Shown: positions 1 through 7,356, counted from the first letter of the stretch. The stretch is 8,857 nt of DNA from Smithella sp. D17 (GCA_000753945.1 JQOA01000174.1:1-8857); one strand, 5' to 3'. Numbers and translations: made by a program. The notes: a model not told the origin generated them from the letters alone.

Positions 1-277
1 CGGAATTGATAGTCTCCGGTTCGATATTTCCACGCATTTTATGAAGCTGCTTTTTGGCGCCATCAATGGTAAATCGCTGTAAGTAAAGCAAGTCTTTAAT
101 TGTTAATAATTCCTGCACATCTTTTTTTCTGTACAAACGTTGAGCCGTTTTTGTGCGCACCGGATTTACCGTTTTAAATTCGGTTTCCCAATATCTGATA
201 ACATAAGGCTCAACGTTAAGGATTTTACTCACTTCTCCTATGCGGAAATATGCCTTTTCGGGAATTATTGTTTCCAT
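1..277 (-). CDS. MerR-family transcriptional regulator (partial, C-terminus missing)
   Basis: This is the first 92 codons of a probable DNA-binding regulator; the 3' part runs off the left edge. The protein begins METIIPEKAYFRIGEVSKIL. The stretch YFRIGEVSKIL followed by VIRYWE is the typical MerR-type winged helix-turn-helix (about residues 10-32), and QRLYRKKDVQELLTIKDLL (about residues 49-67) matches the second part of the DNA-binding domain. The ATG at 277-275 has a good ribosome binding site (AAGGAG) a few bases upstream. It follows ihfA by about 61 bp on the same strand, an arrangement I recall from Desulfobacterota genomes. The effector-binding or dimerisation part is not in the window, so target and signal are unknown. 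Family assignment is firm; specific role is not. Confidence 0.85.
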   Translation of the reverse strand, partial: METIIPEKAYFRIGEVSKILNVEPYVIRYWETEFKTVNPVRTKTAQRLYRKKDVQELLTIKDLLYLQRFTIDGAKKQLHKMRGNIEPETINS

Positions 278-329
278 AGAGCTCCTTAAAAACCCTTACG
301 GCCAATTCACCGGACAGCTAAAAATATTT

Positions 330-359
330 ATTATATGTTTAATTAAGAGCCTTTCGTAA
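330..359 (-). promoter_or_regulatory. possible internal promoter before the MerR gene
   Basis: A perfect TATAAT lies at 335-330 on the minus strand, overlapping the region just after the ihfA stop codon. Eighteen bases upstream is TTACGA (359-354), a poor match to the TTGACA consensus (3 of 6). There is no extended -10 TG. It could let the MerR gene be transcribed apart from the synthetase operon, but the local sequence is AT-rich and a chance match is quite possible. Confidence 0.25.
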
Positions 360-611
360 TACCTGCGAGGATTTAAAAGTTAATACTCTGCGCGCGGTAA
401 TGGATATTTCCTGTCCGGTCTGCGGATTACGGCCACGGCGAGATCTTTTTTCCTTGACCACAAAGTTACCGAATCCGGAAATCTTTACCAATTCGCCTTG
501 TGCAAGGCTGTCTTTAATAATGTCAAACACAGCTTCAACGATGTCTGCCGAATCCTTCTTGGAAAACCCGAGCTTTTCGTAAACGTTTTGAATAATATCA
601 ATCTTCGTCAT
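339..611 (-). CDS. ihfA: integration host factor alpha subunit (HU/IHF family DNA-binding protein)
   Basis: This encodes a 90-residue nucleoid-associated protein that bends DNA, normally as a heterodimer with IHF beta. The HU/IHF fold is complete: N-terminal helices (residues 3-40), the conserved GFGNF turn at 46-50, and the DNA-intercalating beta-arm with RNPQTGQEI at 61-69. Pro63 is the residue expected to insert into the minor groove. Length matches the family (90-100 residues). The ATG at 611 has a strong GGAGGT Shine-Dalgarno about 7 bases upstream. It follows pheT by 33 bp, as ihfA does in E. coli, which supports alpha rather than HU; sequence alone would leave some room for another HU/IHF paralogue. 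Confidence 0.92.
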   Translation of the reverse strand: MTKIDIIQNVYEKLGFSKKDSADIVEAVFDIIKDSLAQGELVKISGFGNFVVKEKRSRRGRNPQTGQEISITARRVLTFKSSQVLRKALN

Positions 612-644
612 GTCTTTACCTCCATTTTAGCTTTATCAATTCTG

Positions 645-3053
645 TTATGTTCTTATTTTTGCACCCGTCAGATTAACGGTATTCTGCACAATTCTATCGT
701 GGACGGCATTTGCTTCCAAATCGGTTAATGTTCGATCAGGAGCGCGATAGGAAAAACGCAACCCCAGACTTTTCCCCTCTGAAATTTCCTTTCCTTTGTA
801 TACATCAAAAATAATAACATTTTCAAGTAAATCTTCTTCTTGTCCCAAAACAATATTAAGCATTTGATCGGCTTCCATCGCATCAGGAATAACAAAGGCG
901 GCGTCACGTGTTACCGCCGGAAATTTTGATATTTCATGACAGGAAATATTTCTTTTTAAGTAGGCGGCAACAAGAATATCTAAATTAATTTCAAATACAT
1001 AGAGATTATTTTTTAAATCGATCTTTCCCAGAACATCCGGATGAACCTCTCCTGCAAAACCGATTTTCTCGTCATTTAAATAAATTCCGCAGGATTTTCC
1101 GGGATGTAAAAATGGTTCAGTCGAAGAGGAAATATACCGGCAATTATTTATTTTTAAATCAAAGAAAATATTTTCCAGACATCCCTTTAGCGTATAAAAG
1201 TCGGCGGTTTTTTTCGAATCCCAAAAATCATCAGTCATTTTCCCTGTCAAAAGTCCGGCAATAATATTTTTTTCTACAGGAAGTTCCGCCGCTGAAGGAT
1301 TTAGAAAAACACGCCCGATTTCGAAAATTTTTAAATCAAAAGAACCGTTGTTGGCGTTCTTTTTTGCCGTTTCCAGAAGGCCGTAAATGATTGTTGTGCG
1401 CATGGCGGAAAGATCTTCACCCAGCGGATTTTTTATCCGCACAGGGCTCCGTCTTTCATCGTTTTCCGGCAAACACAGGATATCCGAAGCCTGTGGTGTT
1501 CCCAAACTGTAATTGACAATTTCAGTATATCCGCTGCCTGTAAGTAATAGCCTGAGTCTCTCTTCCATGTCTAAACGGGGAATAACTTCCATTTCCGTCA
1601 CGGCAACCGCGGGCAATGTGACAGGGACGCGATCGTAACCATAAAGTCTGATCACTTCTTCAATTAAATCGATTTCCCGCGAGATATCAACCCTGCATGT
1701 CGGCGGAGTAACAAGATAGGTGCCCTTCCCTCCCCGTTTAACAAGCATGCCGATACTGCGTAAAATTACGGCAACATCTTTTGCGCTTATTTCCGTGCCG
1801 ATGATGCGGCGGATTCTATCCAGGCGCAGGGGAATATCCTGAGCGGATGGAATTTTTTCCGGATATTCATCAATATAGTTTTTACAAACGTGGCCGCCGG
1901 AAATATCGGCAATCAACTGAGCGGCTCGATTAAGTGCCTTTACCACTCCTTCCGGATCAATGCCCCGTTCAAAGCGAAAAGCGGCATCCGTAGACATGGC
2001 CATCTTTCGCGATGAACGGCGGATGGACGGCGGATTAAAATACGCGCTTTCCAGCAGAACAATCTGCGTATCTTCTTTAACTTCAGAATTCAGACCGCCC
2101 ATAATTCCGGCGATAGCCACAGGCTTGACTCCGTCGCAGATCAATAAAGTATCCGCAGGCAGCGCGCGGTTTTTTTCATCCAGAGAAGTAAATTCTTCAT
2201 TTGCTCTGGATTTGCGGACAACTATTTTTCCTTCTTCCAGAAAACGGAAATCAAACGCGTGCAGCGGTTGTCCCATTTCCAGCATGACAAAGTTAGTGAT
2301 GTCGACAATGTTATTGATGGCGCGCAATCCGGCCGCTTCCAGTCGGGCCTTCATCCAGACAGGCGAAGGAACTATTTTAACGTTTTTTATCATTCTCGCC
2401 GTGTAACGGGGACAAAGATCGGCGTCAATTATTTTAACTGACGCCAGAGAATTGATATCCTCGGACGATTCTTTAATCTTTATAGACGGCAGTTTTAGTT
2501 TTTTGCCGGTAATGGCGGCCACTTCCCGCGCTATTCCGATCATGCTCAAACAGTCGGAGCGGTTGGGAGTAATATTTACGTCAAGAACAGTATCTTCTAT
2601 ATTTAAAACAGTCTCCAGAGGAGAGCCAAGCGGCAAATCAGCAGGCAAATGCATAATGCCCGATTCATCATCTCCAATTTCCAGTTCCGCTTCGGAACAT
2701 AGCATTCCGTCGGATTTTTCACCGCGCAGAACGGATGGTTTAATAGTGTATCCGCCGGGGATGACAGCGCCGACTTTGGCCAGAGGAACAATATCTCCGG
2801 GCGCAATATTTTTTGCGCCGCAAACGACAGGATAATTTTGCTCTCCGTCGCTGACGGAGCATAAAGAGAGGCGATCAGCGGAAGGATGACGCTCTACTGA
2901 TAAAATCCTGGCGACGACGACACCGCTAAATTGCGGACGGATCGTTTTGATCTCGTCTACTTCCAGACCGGCCATTGTCAGCTTATGAGCAAGCTCTTCT
3001 GGCGTTAATTCTATATCAACATAATCTTTAAGCCACTTGAGACTGACCAGCAT
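645..3053 (-). CDS. pheT: phenylalanine--tRNA ligase beta subunit
   Basis: The 802-residue beta subunit of the cytoplasmic (alpha-beta)2 phenylalanyl-tRNA synthetase takes part in tRNA-Phe binding and editing of mischarged Tyr-tRNA. Domains run in the usual order: a tRNA-binding OB fold at about 39-148 (CGAKNIAPGD at 78-87, GMLCSEAELEI at 116-126); the B3/B4 editing domain at about 215-388 (INNIVDITNF at 246-255, GQPLHAFD at 261-268); the B5 domain at about 405-475 (EVIRLYGYDRVP at 466-477); a catalytic-like core; and the C-terminal FDX-ACB anticodon-recognition domain at about 708-801 (FPAVTRDAAFVI at 711-722, ending TGAKIRT). Length is typical for bacteria. It lies 15 bp after pheS; its Shine-Dalgarno TAGGAG begins with the pheS stop codon TAG and is about 12 bases from the ATG, a rather long spacing. 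No truncation or frameshift is seen. Confidence 0.98.
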   Translation of the reverse strand: MLVSLKWLKDYVDIELTPEELAHKLTMAGLEVDEIKTIRPQFSGVVVARILSVERHPSADRLSLCSVSDGEQNYPVVCGAKNIAPGDIVPLAKVGAVIPGGYTIKPSVLRGEKSDGMLCSEAELEIGDDESGIMHLPADLPLGSPLETVLNIEDTVLDVNITPNRSDCLSMIGIAREVAAITGKKLKLPSIKIKESSEDINSLASVKIIDADLCPRYTARMIKNVKIVPSPVWMKARLEAAGLRAINNIVDITNFVMLEMGQPLHAFDFRFLEEGKIVVRKSRANEEFTSLDEKNRALPADTLLICDGVKPVAIAGIMGGLNSEVKEDTQIVLLESAYFNPPSIRRSSRKMAMSTDAAFRFERGIDPEGVVKALNRAAQLIADISGGHVCKNYIDEYPEKIPSAQDIPLRLDRIRRIIGTEISAKDVAVILRSIGMLVKRGGKGTYLVTPPTCRVDISREIDLIEEVIRLYGYDRVPVTLPAVAVTEMEVIPRLDMEERLRLLLTGSGYTEIVNYSLGTPQASDILCLPENDERRSPVRIKNPLGEDLSAMRTTIIYGLLETAKKNANNGSFDLKIFEIGRVFLNPSAAELPVEKNIIAGLLTGKMTDDFWDSKKTADFYTLKGCLENIFFDLKINNCRYISSSTEPFLHPGKSCGIYLNDEKIGFAGEVHPDVLGKIDLKNNLYVFEINLDILVAAYLKRNISCHEISKFPAVTRDAAFVIPDAMEADQMLNIVLGQEEDLLENVIIFDVYKGKEISEGKSLGLRFSYRAPDRTLTDLEANAVHDRIVQNTVNLTGAKIRT

Positions 3054-3068
3054 AAAGAATATTATCTC

Positions 3069-4085
3069 CTAAAATTGTTTAAGGAACCGGATATCATTTT
3101 CAAAAAACAACCGGATATCGGAAATGCCGTACTTCAACATGGCAATGCGTTCCAGACCCAACCCGAATGCAAAGCCTGTGTACTCTTCAAAGTCATAATT
3201 AACATTTTGAAAAACTGCGGGATCAACCATACCGGAGCCCAGGATTTCAAGCCAGCCGCTTTGTCCGCAAACCCGGCATCCGCGTCCACCGCACATGACA
3301 CAGCGAATGTCTACTTCCGCCGATGGCTCGGTAAAAGGGAAAAAGCTGGGACGGAAACGCAATATGGTTCCTTCACCGAAAATCTTTTTCAGAAAAGCTG
3401 TTAAAATTCCCTTGAGATCACCGAAACTGACACCTTTATCCACGAGAAGTCCTTCTATTTGATGAAACATCGGAGTATGAGATACATCCGAATCAGGTCG
3501 ATAGACTTTCCCCGGTGACAAAATACGCAAAGGCGGTCTGACTTTTTCCATAATCCTCACCTGTACCGGAGAGGTATGGGTACGTAAAACAACATTATCC
3601 GAAATGTAGAAAGTATCCTGCATATCTCTTGCGGGATGATCCCTGGGAATATTCAGAGCCTCAAAATTATAATAATCAAGTTCGACTTCCGGCCCTTCCA
3701 CTACGGAAAAACCAAACGAAGCAAATATGGCACAAATTTCCCTGCGTACTTGAATTACAGGATGTATCCGTCCGCATTTTATTGCATTCCCGGGCAAAGT
3801 GACATCTATCTTTTCCTTCAATAGTATGTCTTCTTTGTTCCGGATTGCCTGCCTTTGAAGCGCTTCCTCAATTTTGGCGTCGAGAAGGTTTTTTAATTCA
3901 TTGCAAAGTTTACCGAAGAGAGGTTTCTCTGCGTCGGATACTTGAGCAATATTCCTTAAAAGACCGGTCAAAAGCCCTTTTCGGCCAAGATATCTGGTTC
4001 TTATATTTGAAAATTGATCTTCGGTCTCAGCCGTCTGTAATTCGGCAAGGGCATTTTTCTCTAGCTGTTTGAGCTCATTAATCAT
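3069..4085 (-). CDS. pheS: phenylalanine--tRNA ligase alpha subunit
   Basis: This 338-residue catalytic subunit forms Phe-AMP and transfers phenylalanine to tRNA-Phe with PheT. An N-terminal coiled-coil arm (about 1-90) is followed by the class II core: HPARDMQDTFYI at 150-161, LRTHTSPVQVR at 167-177, motif 2 around GKVYRPDSDVSHTPMFHQIE at 192-211, and motif 3 GLGLERIAML at 308-317. GFAFG at 304-308 includes Ala306, probably equivalent to the Ala that sets Phe pocket size in E. coli PheS. A four-cysteine group (C262, C265, C270, C273; CxxCGGxGCxxC) looks like a small metal-binding knuckle, found in some bacterial PheS proteins. The ATG overlaps the rplT stop as ATGA, and no clear own Shine-Dalgarno is seen, so translation is probably coupled to rplT. 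Confidence 0.98.
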   Translation of the reverse strand: MINELKQLEKNALAELQTAETEDQFSNIRTRYLGRKGLLTGLLRNIAQVSDAEKPLFGKLCNELKNLLDAKIEEALQRQAIRNKEDILLKEKIDVTLPGNAIKCGRIHPVIQVRREICAIFASFGFSVVEGPEVELDYYNFEALNIPRDHPARDMQDTFYISDNVVLRTHTSPVQVRIMEKVRPPLRILSPGKVYRPDSDVSHTPMFHQIEGLLVDKGVSFGDLKGILTAFLKKIFGEGTILRFRPSFFPFTEPSAEVDIRCVMCGGRGCRVCGQSGWLEILGSGMVDPAVFQNVNYDFEEYTGFAFGLGLERIAMLKYGISDIRLFFENDIRFLKQF

Positions 4086-4441
4086 GCAGCCTGATTGCCT
4101 TTAGCCATTACCACAACTTGAGCGAACCCCTGAGGATCGTTAACAGCGAGTTCCGCCAGTATTTTGCGGTCTAATTCGATACCGGTTTTTTTCATACCGT
4201 TAATTAGCCGGCTATAGGATATATTGTTTTCACCGGCAGCCGCATTGATGCGCGCAATCCATAATTGACGAAATTCTCTTTTTCTCGCGCGACGATCGCG
4301 AAAAGCGTATTTCATCGCTTTATTTACGGCTTCGGTAGCTGTTCTAAGCAGGCGGCTGCGTGCGCCGAAAAAACCCTTCGCCTGTTTTAATACCTTTCTT
4401 CTTTTCTTACGGGCATTGACGCCCCTCTTTACTCTAGACAT
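4082..4441 (-). CDS. rplT: large ribosomal subunit protein bL20
   Basis: The 119-residue L20 is an early-assembly protein of the 50S subunit that binds 23S rRNA. Its basic N-terminal extension (MSRVKRGVNARKKRRKVLKQ) and the following AKGFFGARSRLLRTATEAV are near-invariant in L20, as is RDRRARKREFRQLWIARINA in the globular part. Length is as in E. coli (118). The ATG at 4441 has a clear AGGAGA binding site. In E. coli and Bacillus L20 represses its own operon by binding mRNA; no obvious leader for that is seen here, but I could not fold the RNA. The stop codon overlaps the pheS start by 4 bases. Confidence 0.98.
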   Translation of the reverse strand: MSRVKRGVNARKKRRKVLKQAKGFFGARSRLLRTATEAVNKAMKYAFRDRRARKREFRQLWIARINAAAGENNISYSRLINGMKKTGIELDRKILAELAVNDPQGFAQVVVMAKGNQAA

Positions 4442-4484
4442 TTTTCTATTCTCCTAAATAATAACGAATATAACCGTCTGAGAT

Positions 4485-4682
4485 CTATAGATAAGGAATA
4501 AGCCTTTTAATAGCTTTTTGATTTGCATGATCAACCAACGTTGATTTCCTTAAAGATCTTTTTCTTTTTGTTGTTTTCTTTGTGAGGATGTGGCTGGCAA
4601 AAGCCTTACTGCGCTTAACTTTACCTTTGGCGGTCAGAGAAAAGCGTTTTGCCGCTCCCCTGTGAGTTTTTAGTTTTGGCAT
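4485..4682 (-). CDS. rpmI: large ribosomal subunit protein bL35
   Basis: The 65-residue, very basic L35 of the 50S subunit. MPKLKTHRGAAKRFSLTAKG at the N-terminus and the Lys/Arg-rich KRSKAFASHILTKKTTKRKR are characteristic; length equals that of E. coli L35. The ATG at 4682 has the binding site GAGGTGAT a few bases upstream. It sits 18 bp after infC and 43 bp before rplT, the universal order for these three genes. The C-terminus ends in IPYL with TAG as stop. Confidence 0.98.
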   Translation of the reverse strand: MPKLKTHRGAAKRFSLTAKGKVKRSKAFASHILTKKTTKRKRSLRKSTLVDHANQKAIKRLIPYL

Positions 4683-4700
4683 CTAATCACCTCTTTATCC

Positions 4701-5210
4701 TTATTGTTTTTTTGGTGAAACTATCATAACCATGTTACGTCCTTCGAGTCTGGGCTCTTGATCGATAATACCTTCATTTACCAGTTCATCCTTTACTCTT
4801 TCCATCAACTTTTTGCCTATATCGGTAAAAGCGATTTCCCGCCCTCTGAACATCATGGACACTTTAACTTTATCGTGATTTTTCAAAAACTTTTTAATGT
4901 GGTTAAGCTTAACCTGCACGTCGTGTTCTTCTGTCTTAGGTTTTAATTTAATCTCCTTAACTTGAATAATGGTCTGGCTCTTTTTAGCGTCATGGAGTTT
5001 TTTACTCTGTTTGTAACGGTATTTGCCATAATCCATTATTTTGCAGACAGGTGGATCGGTAGCAGATACCTCAACTAAATCCAAACCGACACTTTCCGCA
5101 TTGCCCAAGGCTTCCTCCAGCGTAATTACACCAAGTTGCTTCCCCTCCTCGCTGATCACTCGAACTGAGGCCGATTTTATCTCTCTATTAACCCTTAAAT
5201 CCTTTACTAT
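4701..5210 (-). CDS. infC: translation initiation factor IF-3, with AUA start codon
   Basis: IF3 binds the 30S subunit, keeps it from joining 50S too early and rejects non-canonical start codons. The conserved N-terminal sequence (V)KDLRVNREIKSASVRVISEE only appears if reading begins upstream of the GTG at 5159-5157. In that frame there is no ATG, GTG or TTG: the codons after the in-frame TGA (5216-5214) are CAT, ATA, GTA, AAG, GAT. The ATA at 5210-5208 lies 6 bases after AGGAGG (5222-5217), the ideal spacing, giving 169 residues, close to E. coli IF3 (180). The later GTG would remove the conserved RVNREI strand and has no Shine-Dalgarno. N-domain about 1-75, then a lysine-rich linker and C-domain (KEIKLKPKTEEHD, MMFRGREIA, LEGRNMVMIVSPKK). 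E. coli infC starts with AUU for autoregulation; AUA here is inferred to serve the same purpose. Gene identity is certain; the exact start is likely. Confidence 0.93.
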   Translation of the reverse strand: MVKDLRVNREIKSASVRVISEEGKQLGVITLEEALGNAESVGLDLVEVSATDPPVCKIMDYGKYRYKQSKKLHDAKKSQTIIQVKEIKLKPKTEEHDVQVKLNHIKKFLKNHDKVKVSMMFRGREIAFTDIGKKLMERVKDELVNEGIIDQEPRLEGRNMVMIVSPKKQ

Positions 5211-5213
5211 ATG

Positions 5214-5222
5214 TCACCTCCT
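5214..5222 (-). promoter_or_regulatory. near-perfect Shine-Dalgarno sequence of infC
   Basis: AGGAGGTGA is a nine-base complement to the usual 3' end of 16S rRNA. It sits 3 bases (from its last A) or 6 bases (from the AGGAGG core) before the ATA codon at 5210. It fixes the infC start and includes an in-frame TGA, so translation cannot begin further upstream. A very strong site would offset a poor start codon. Confidence 0.9.
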
Positions 5223-5223
5223 G

Positions 5224-5237
5224 AAACTATATAGTTT
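5224..5237 (-). repeat. 14-bp perfect palindrome upstream of the infC ribosome binding site
   Basis: AAACTATATAGTTT reads the same on both strands and ends one base before the infC Shine-Dalgarno. As RNA it could form only a weak hairpin (5 A/U-rich pairs with a 4-base loop). It may be a protein site or chance in AT-rich spacer; nothing else in the sequence decides between these. Confidence 0.4.
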
Positions 5238-5245
5238 AAATAAAT

Positions 5246-7159
5246 CTATTGTTTTTTCTCACATATTTCCTGCAATAAAGCAATAAATTCGTCAACAGGT
5301 AACGATCCGGGATTCTGACCGTCACGTGTTCGCGGAGCAACTGACCGGGCTTCCACTTCTTTATCTCCGATAACAAGCATATAAGGCACTTTTTGCATCT
5401 GTGCCTGACGAATTTTATAGCCTAATTTCTCATTTTCAAAATATTTCTCACAACGAATACCCGCTTGAATCAATTTGTCATAAACTGTTTGGGCATAAGG
5501 TATATGTTTATCGGTGACTGTCAATAAAACGCATTGTACCGGTGACAGCCAGACTGGAAATGCTCCGGCGTAATGTTCGATAAGCACTCCCATGAAACGT
5601 TCAATAGCTCCCAAAATGACTCTGTGGAGCATAACCGGCCGATGTTTCTCTCCATCCGCACCGATATAACTCAAATCGAATCTTTCCGGTAATGTGAAAT
5701 CACATTGAATTGTAGCGCATTGCCATTTTCTCTTCAAAGCGTCTTTAAGTTTGAAATCAATTTTGGGCCCGTAAAAAGCGCCATCTCCGGCGTTTACTTC
5801 ATAGCTTATTTTGTTGTCCTGAAGAGCATTCTCTAAGGCTGTAGTAGCAAGTTCCCAATCTTCATCAGAACCAATAGAATTTTCCGGTCTGGTGCTTAAT
5901 TCCACTTCATATTCAAATCCGAAAATTCCCATAGCATAATTGACGAAATCAGCAATAGCGCGAATTTCCGAATTTAACTGCTGGGGTGTGCAAAGTATGT
6001 GTGCGTCATCCTGGGTGAATTGCCTTACTCTCATCAAACCGTGTAAAACGCCGGTCTTCTCGTGGCGATGAACTGTGCCTAATTCAAAATAACGCAGAGG
6101 CAAATCTCGATAACTTCTGATTTTTGATTTATAAATCAACATATGCGAAAGACAATTCATCGGCTTGATACCGTAGACTTGTTCATCTATTTCGGTAAAA
6201 TACATGTTGTCCCGATAATGATCAAAATGCCCGGACTTTTTCCAGAGATCAACCTTGAGAATCTGAGGTCCCATCACCATATCATAACCGCGTTTTAAAT
6301 GTTCTTTCTTTTCCCAATCTTCAATCAGGTAACGCAAAAGCATGCCTTTAGGATGAAAGATAACCAGACCAGGTCCAGCCTCTTCGTTTATCTGAAACAG
6401 ATCCAGTTCTCTGCCCAAACGGCGATGGTCCCTTTTTTTCGCTTCTTCCAGTAAATTCAAATAATCAGCCAGTTCGTTCTCATTGGCAAAACCAGTACCG
6501 TAAATACGCTGCAGCATTTTGTTATTTTCATTACCACGCCAATAAGCACCCGCAACACTCAATAATTTGAAAGCTTTAATCATTCCTGTTGAAGGCACGT
6601 GCGGTCCGCGGCATAAATCGATATAATCTCCCTGTTTGTAAATGCTGACTTCTTGAACATCTCCGGGCAAATCATTGATTAATTCAACCTTGTAATTTTC
6701 ATTTCTTTCTTCAAATAATTTTACTGCCGCCGCACGAGGCATCTCTTCGCGGATGAAAGGATGATCAGCGGCGACAATTTTCTTCATGCGCTTTTCGATT
6801 TTAGGAAAATCATCCATGGTAAACGGCTCTTTATATTCAAAATCATAATAAAACCCGTCTTCAATGGAAGGTCCAATGCTTACTTTAGTGCCCGGAAAAA
6901 TTTCCTGAACGGCTTGAGCCATTACGTGAGATATACTATGACGCAGTATGGACAAACCTTCAACGGAAGATATATCTATTAAACCAATCGTCGAATCTCC
7001 TTTTATCGGTGAGCTTAAATCCGCAGGTATATTGTTGATCTTAACAGCGATCGTATAGGCCAAGGATTCTTTATTCCAGCTCTCCAGAGCTTTAGATGCG
7101 GATATTCCTTCGTTAAAAGAAATTTCTTTATTATCGGGAAATATAACTTTAATATTCAT
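5246..7159 (-). CDS. thrS: threonine--tRNA ligase
   Basis: The 637-residue class II synthetase charges tRNA-Thr and hydrolyses Ser-tRNA-Thr. Domains: TGS at about 1-63; the N2 editing domain at about 65-225 with HSISH (His74, His78) and DLCRGPH (Cys183, His187), the expected editing site residues; catalytic core at about 245-535; and the HGTP anticodon-binding domain at about 540-635. The three zinc ligands that select threonine are present: Cys336 in KPMNC, His387 in DDAH and His512 in MLHR, matching E. coli C334, H385 and H511. After KPMNC the protein has LSH where E. coli has PGH. MNIKVIFPD is a normal N-terminus, so the ATG at 7159 is well supported, yet there is no visible Shine-Dalgarno (the bases before it are TTATTATAAGCT). 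It is the first protein gene of the cluster and follows a stem-loop 33 bp upstream. Confidence 0.98.
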   Translation of the reverse strand: MNIKVIFPDNKEISFNEGISASKALESWNKESLAYTIAVKINNIPADLSSPIKGDSTIGLIDISSVEGLSILRHSISHVMAQAVQEIFPGTKVSIGPSIEDGFYYDFEYKEPFTMDDFPKIEKRMKKIVAADHPFIREEMPRAAAVKLFEERNENYKVELINDLPGDVQEVSIYKQGDYIDLCRGPHVPSTGMIKAFKLLSVAGAYWRGNENNKMLQRIYGTGFANENELADYLNLLEEAKKRDHRRLGRELDLFQINEEAGPGLVIFHPKGMLLRYLIEDWEKKEHLKRGYDMVMGPQILKVDLWKKSGHFDHYRDNMYFTEIDEQVYGIKPMNCLSHMLIYKSKIRSYRDLPLRYFELGTVHRHEKTGVLHGLMRVRQFTQDDAHILCTPQQLNSEIRAIADFVNYAMGIFGFEYEVELSTRPENSIGSDEDWELATTALENALQDNKISYEVNAGDGAFYGPKIDFKLKDALKRKWQCATIQCDFTLPERFDLSYIGADGEKHRPVMLHRVILGAIERFMGVLIEHYAGAFPVWLSPVQCVLLTVTDKHIPYAQTVYDKLIQAGIRCEKYFENEKLGYKIRQAQMQKVPYMLVIGDKEVEARSVAPRTRDGQNPGSLPVDEFIALLQEICEKKQ

Positions 7160-7192
7160 AGCTTATAATAAAATAGTTTTAATTCATTTTAA

Positions 7193-7220
7193 AAGGGCAC
7201 CACAACTTGCTGATGCCCTT
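7193..7220 (-). terminator. stem-loop between tRNA-Val and thrS: probable terminator or attenuator
   Basis: On the minus strand AAGGGCATCA (7220-7211) pairs with TGGTGCCCTT (7202-7193) over 10 pairs, one of them G-U, with an 8-base loop. Two further T follow, giving a run of four U including the stem end, then AAAA. The stem is strong but the U-tract is short, so this could be a leaky terminator of the tRNA transcript, leaving some read-through into thrS, or an RNA processing structure. It begins about 35 bases after the tRNA CCA end. Confidence 0.65.
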
Positions 7221-7254
7221 GAAGTACTCATCTAAAGACATTCTTTATATTAAA

Positions 7255-7329
7255 TGGTAGGCAAGCAGGGATTTGAACCCTGGACATCCACCGCGTCAGG
7301 ATGGCGCTCTCCCCCTGAGCTACTTGCCT
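7255..7329 (-). tRNA. tRNA-Val, anticodon GAC
   Basis: A complete cloverleaf can be drawn. The acceptor arm AGGCAAG (7329-7323) pairs fully with CTTGCCT; TA occupies positions 8-9; the D arm is GCTC/GAGC with a 7-base loop; the anticodon stem CCATC/GGTGG includes one U-G pair; the loop is CTGACGC, giving anticodon GAC, which reads valine codons GUC and GUU. The T arm is CAGGG/CCCTG with loop TTCAAAT. The discriminator is A and the CCA end is encoded (7257-7255). It has its own promoter upstream and lies just before thrS. Confidence 0.97.
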
Positions 7330-7356
7330 ACAAATAATTCAGTTCATAATTTTTTA

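Noticed and set aside
1960..2406. A 148-codon open frame on the plus strand
   Set aside because: It lies entirely opposite pheT, has no family likeness or good ribosome binding site, and its composition follows from the pheT codons.
2452..2835. A 127-codon open frame on the plus strand
   Set aside because: Also an antisense shadow of pheT, with low-complexity Ser-rich sequence typical of such shadows.
3084..3120. Direct repeat of ACCGGATATC about 23 bp apart
   Set aside because: It falls within the pheS coding end and simply encodes the repeated DIR motif in SDIRLFFENDIRF, normal for the PheS C-terminus.
3260..3305. Four-cysteine cluster in PheS as a possible inserted zinc finger
   Set aside because: The same CxxCGGxGCxxC pattern is present, as I remember it, in many bacterial PheS proteins, so it is not an insertion particular to this one.
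4701..5159. GTG at 5159 as the start of infC
   Set aside because: It lacks a Shine-Dalgarno and would delete the conserved RVNREI segment encoded in frame just upstream.
645..7159. The thrS to ihfA gene order as a novel cluster
   Set aside because: This order is conserved in many bacteria, including E. coli; only the details at its junctions are of interest.
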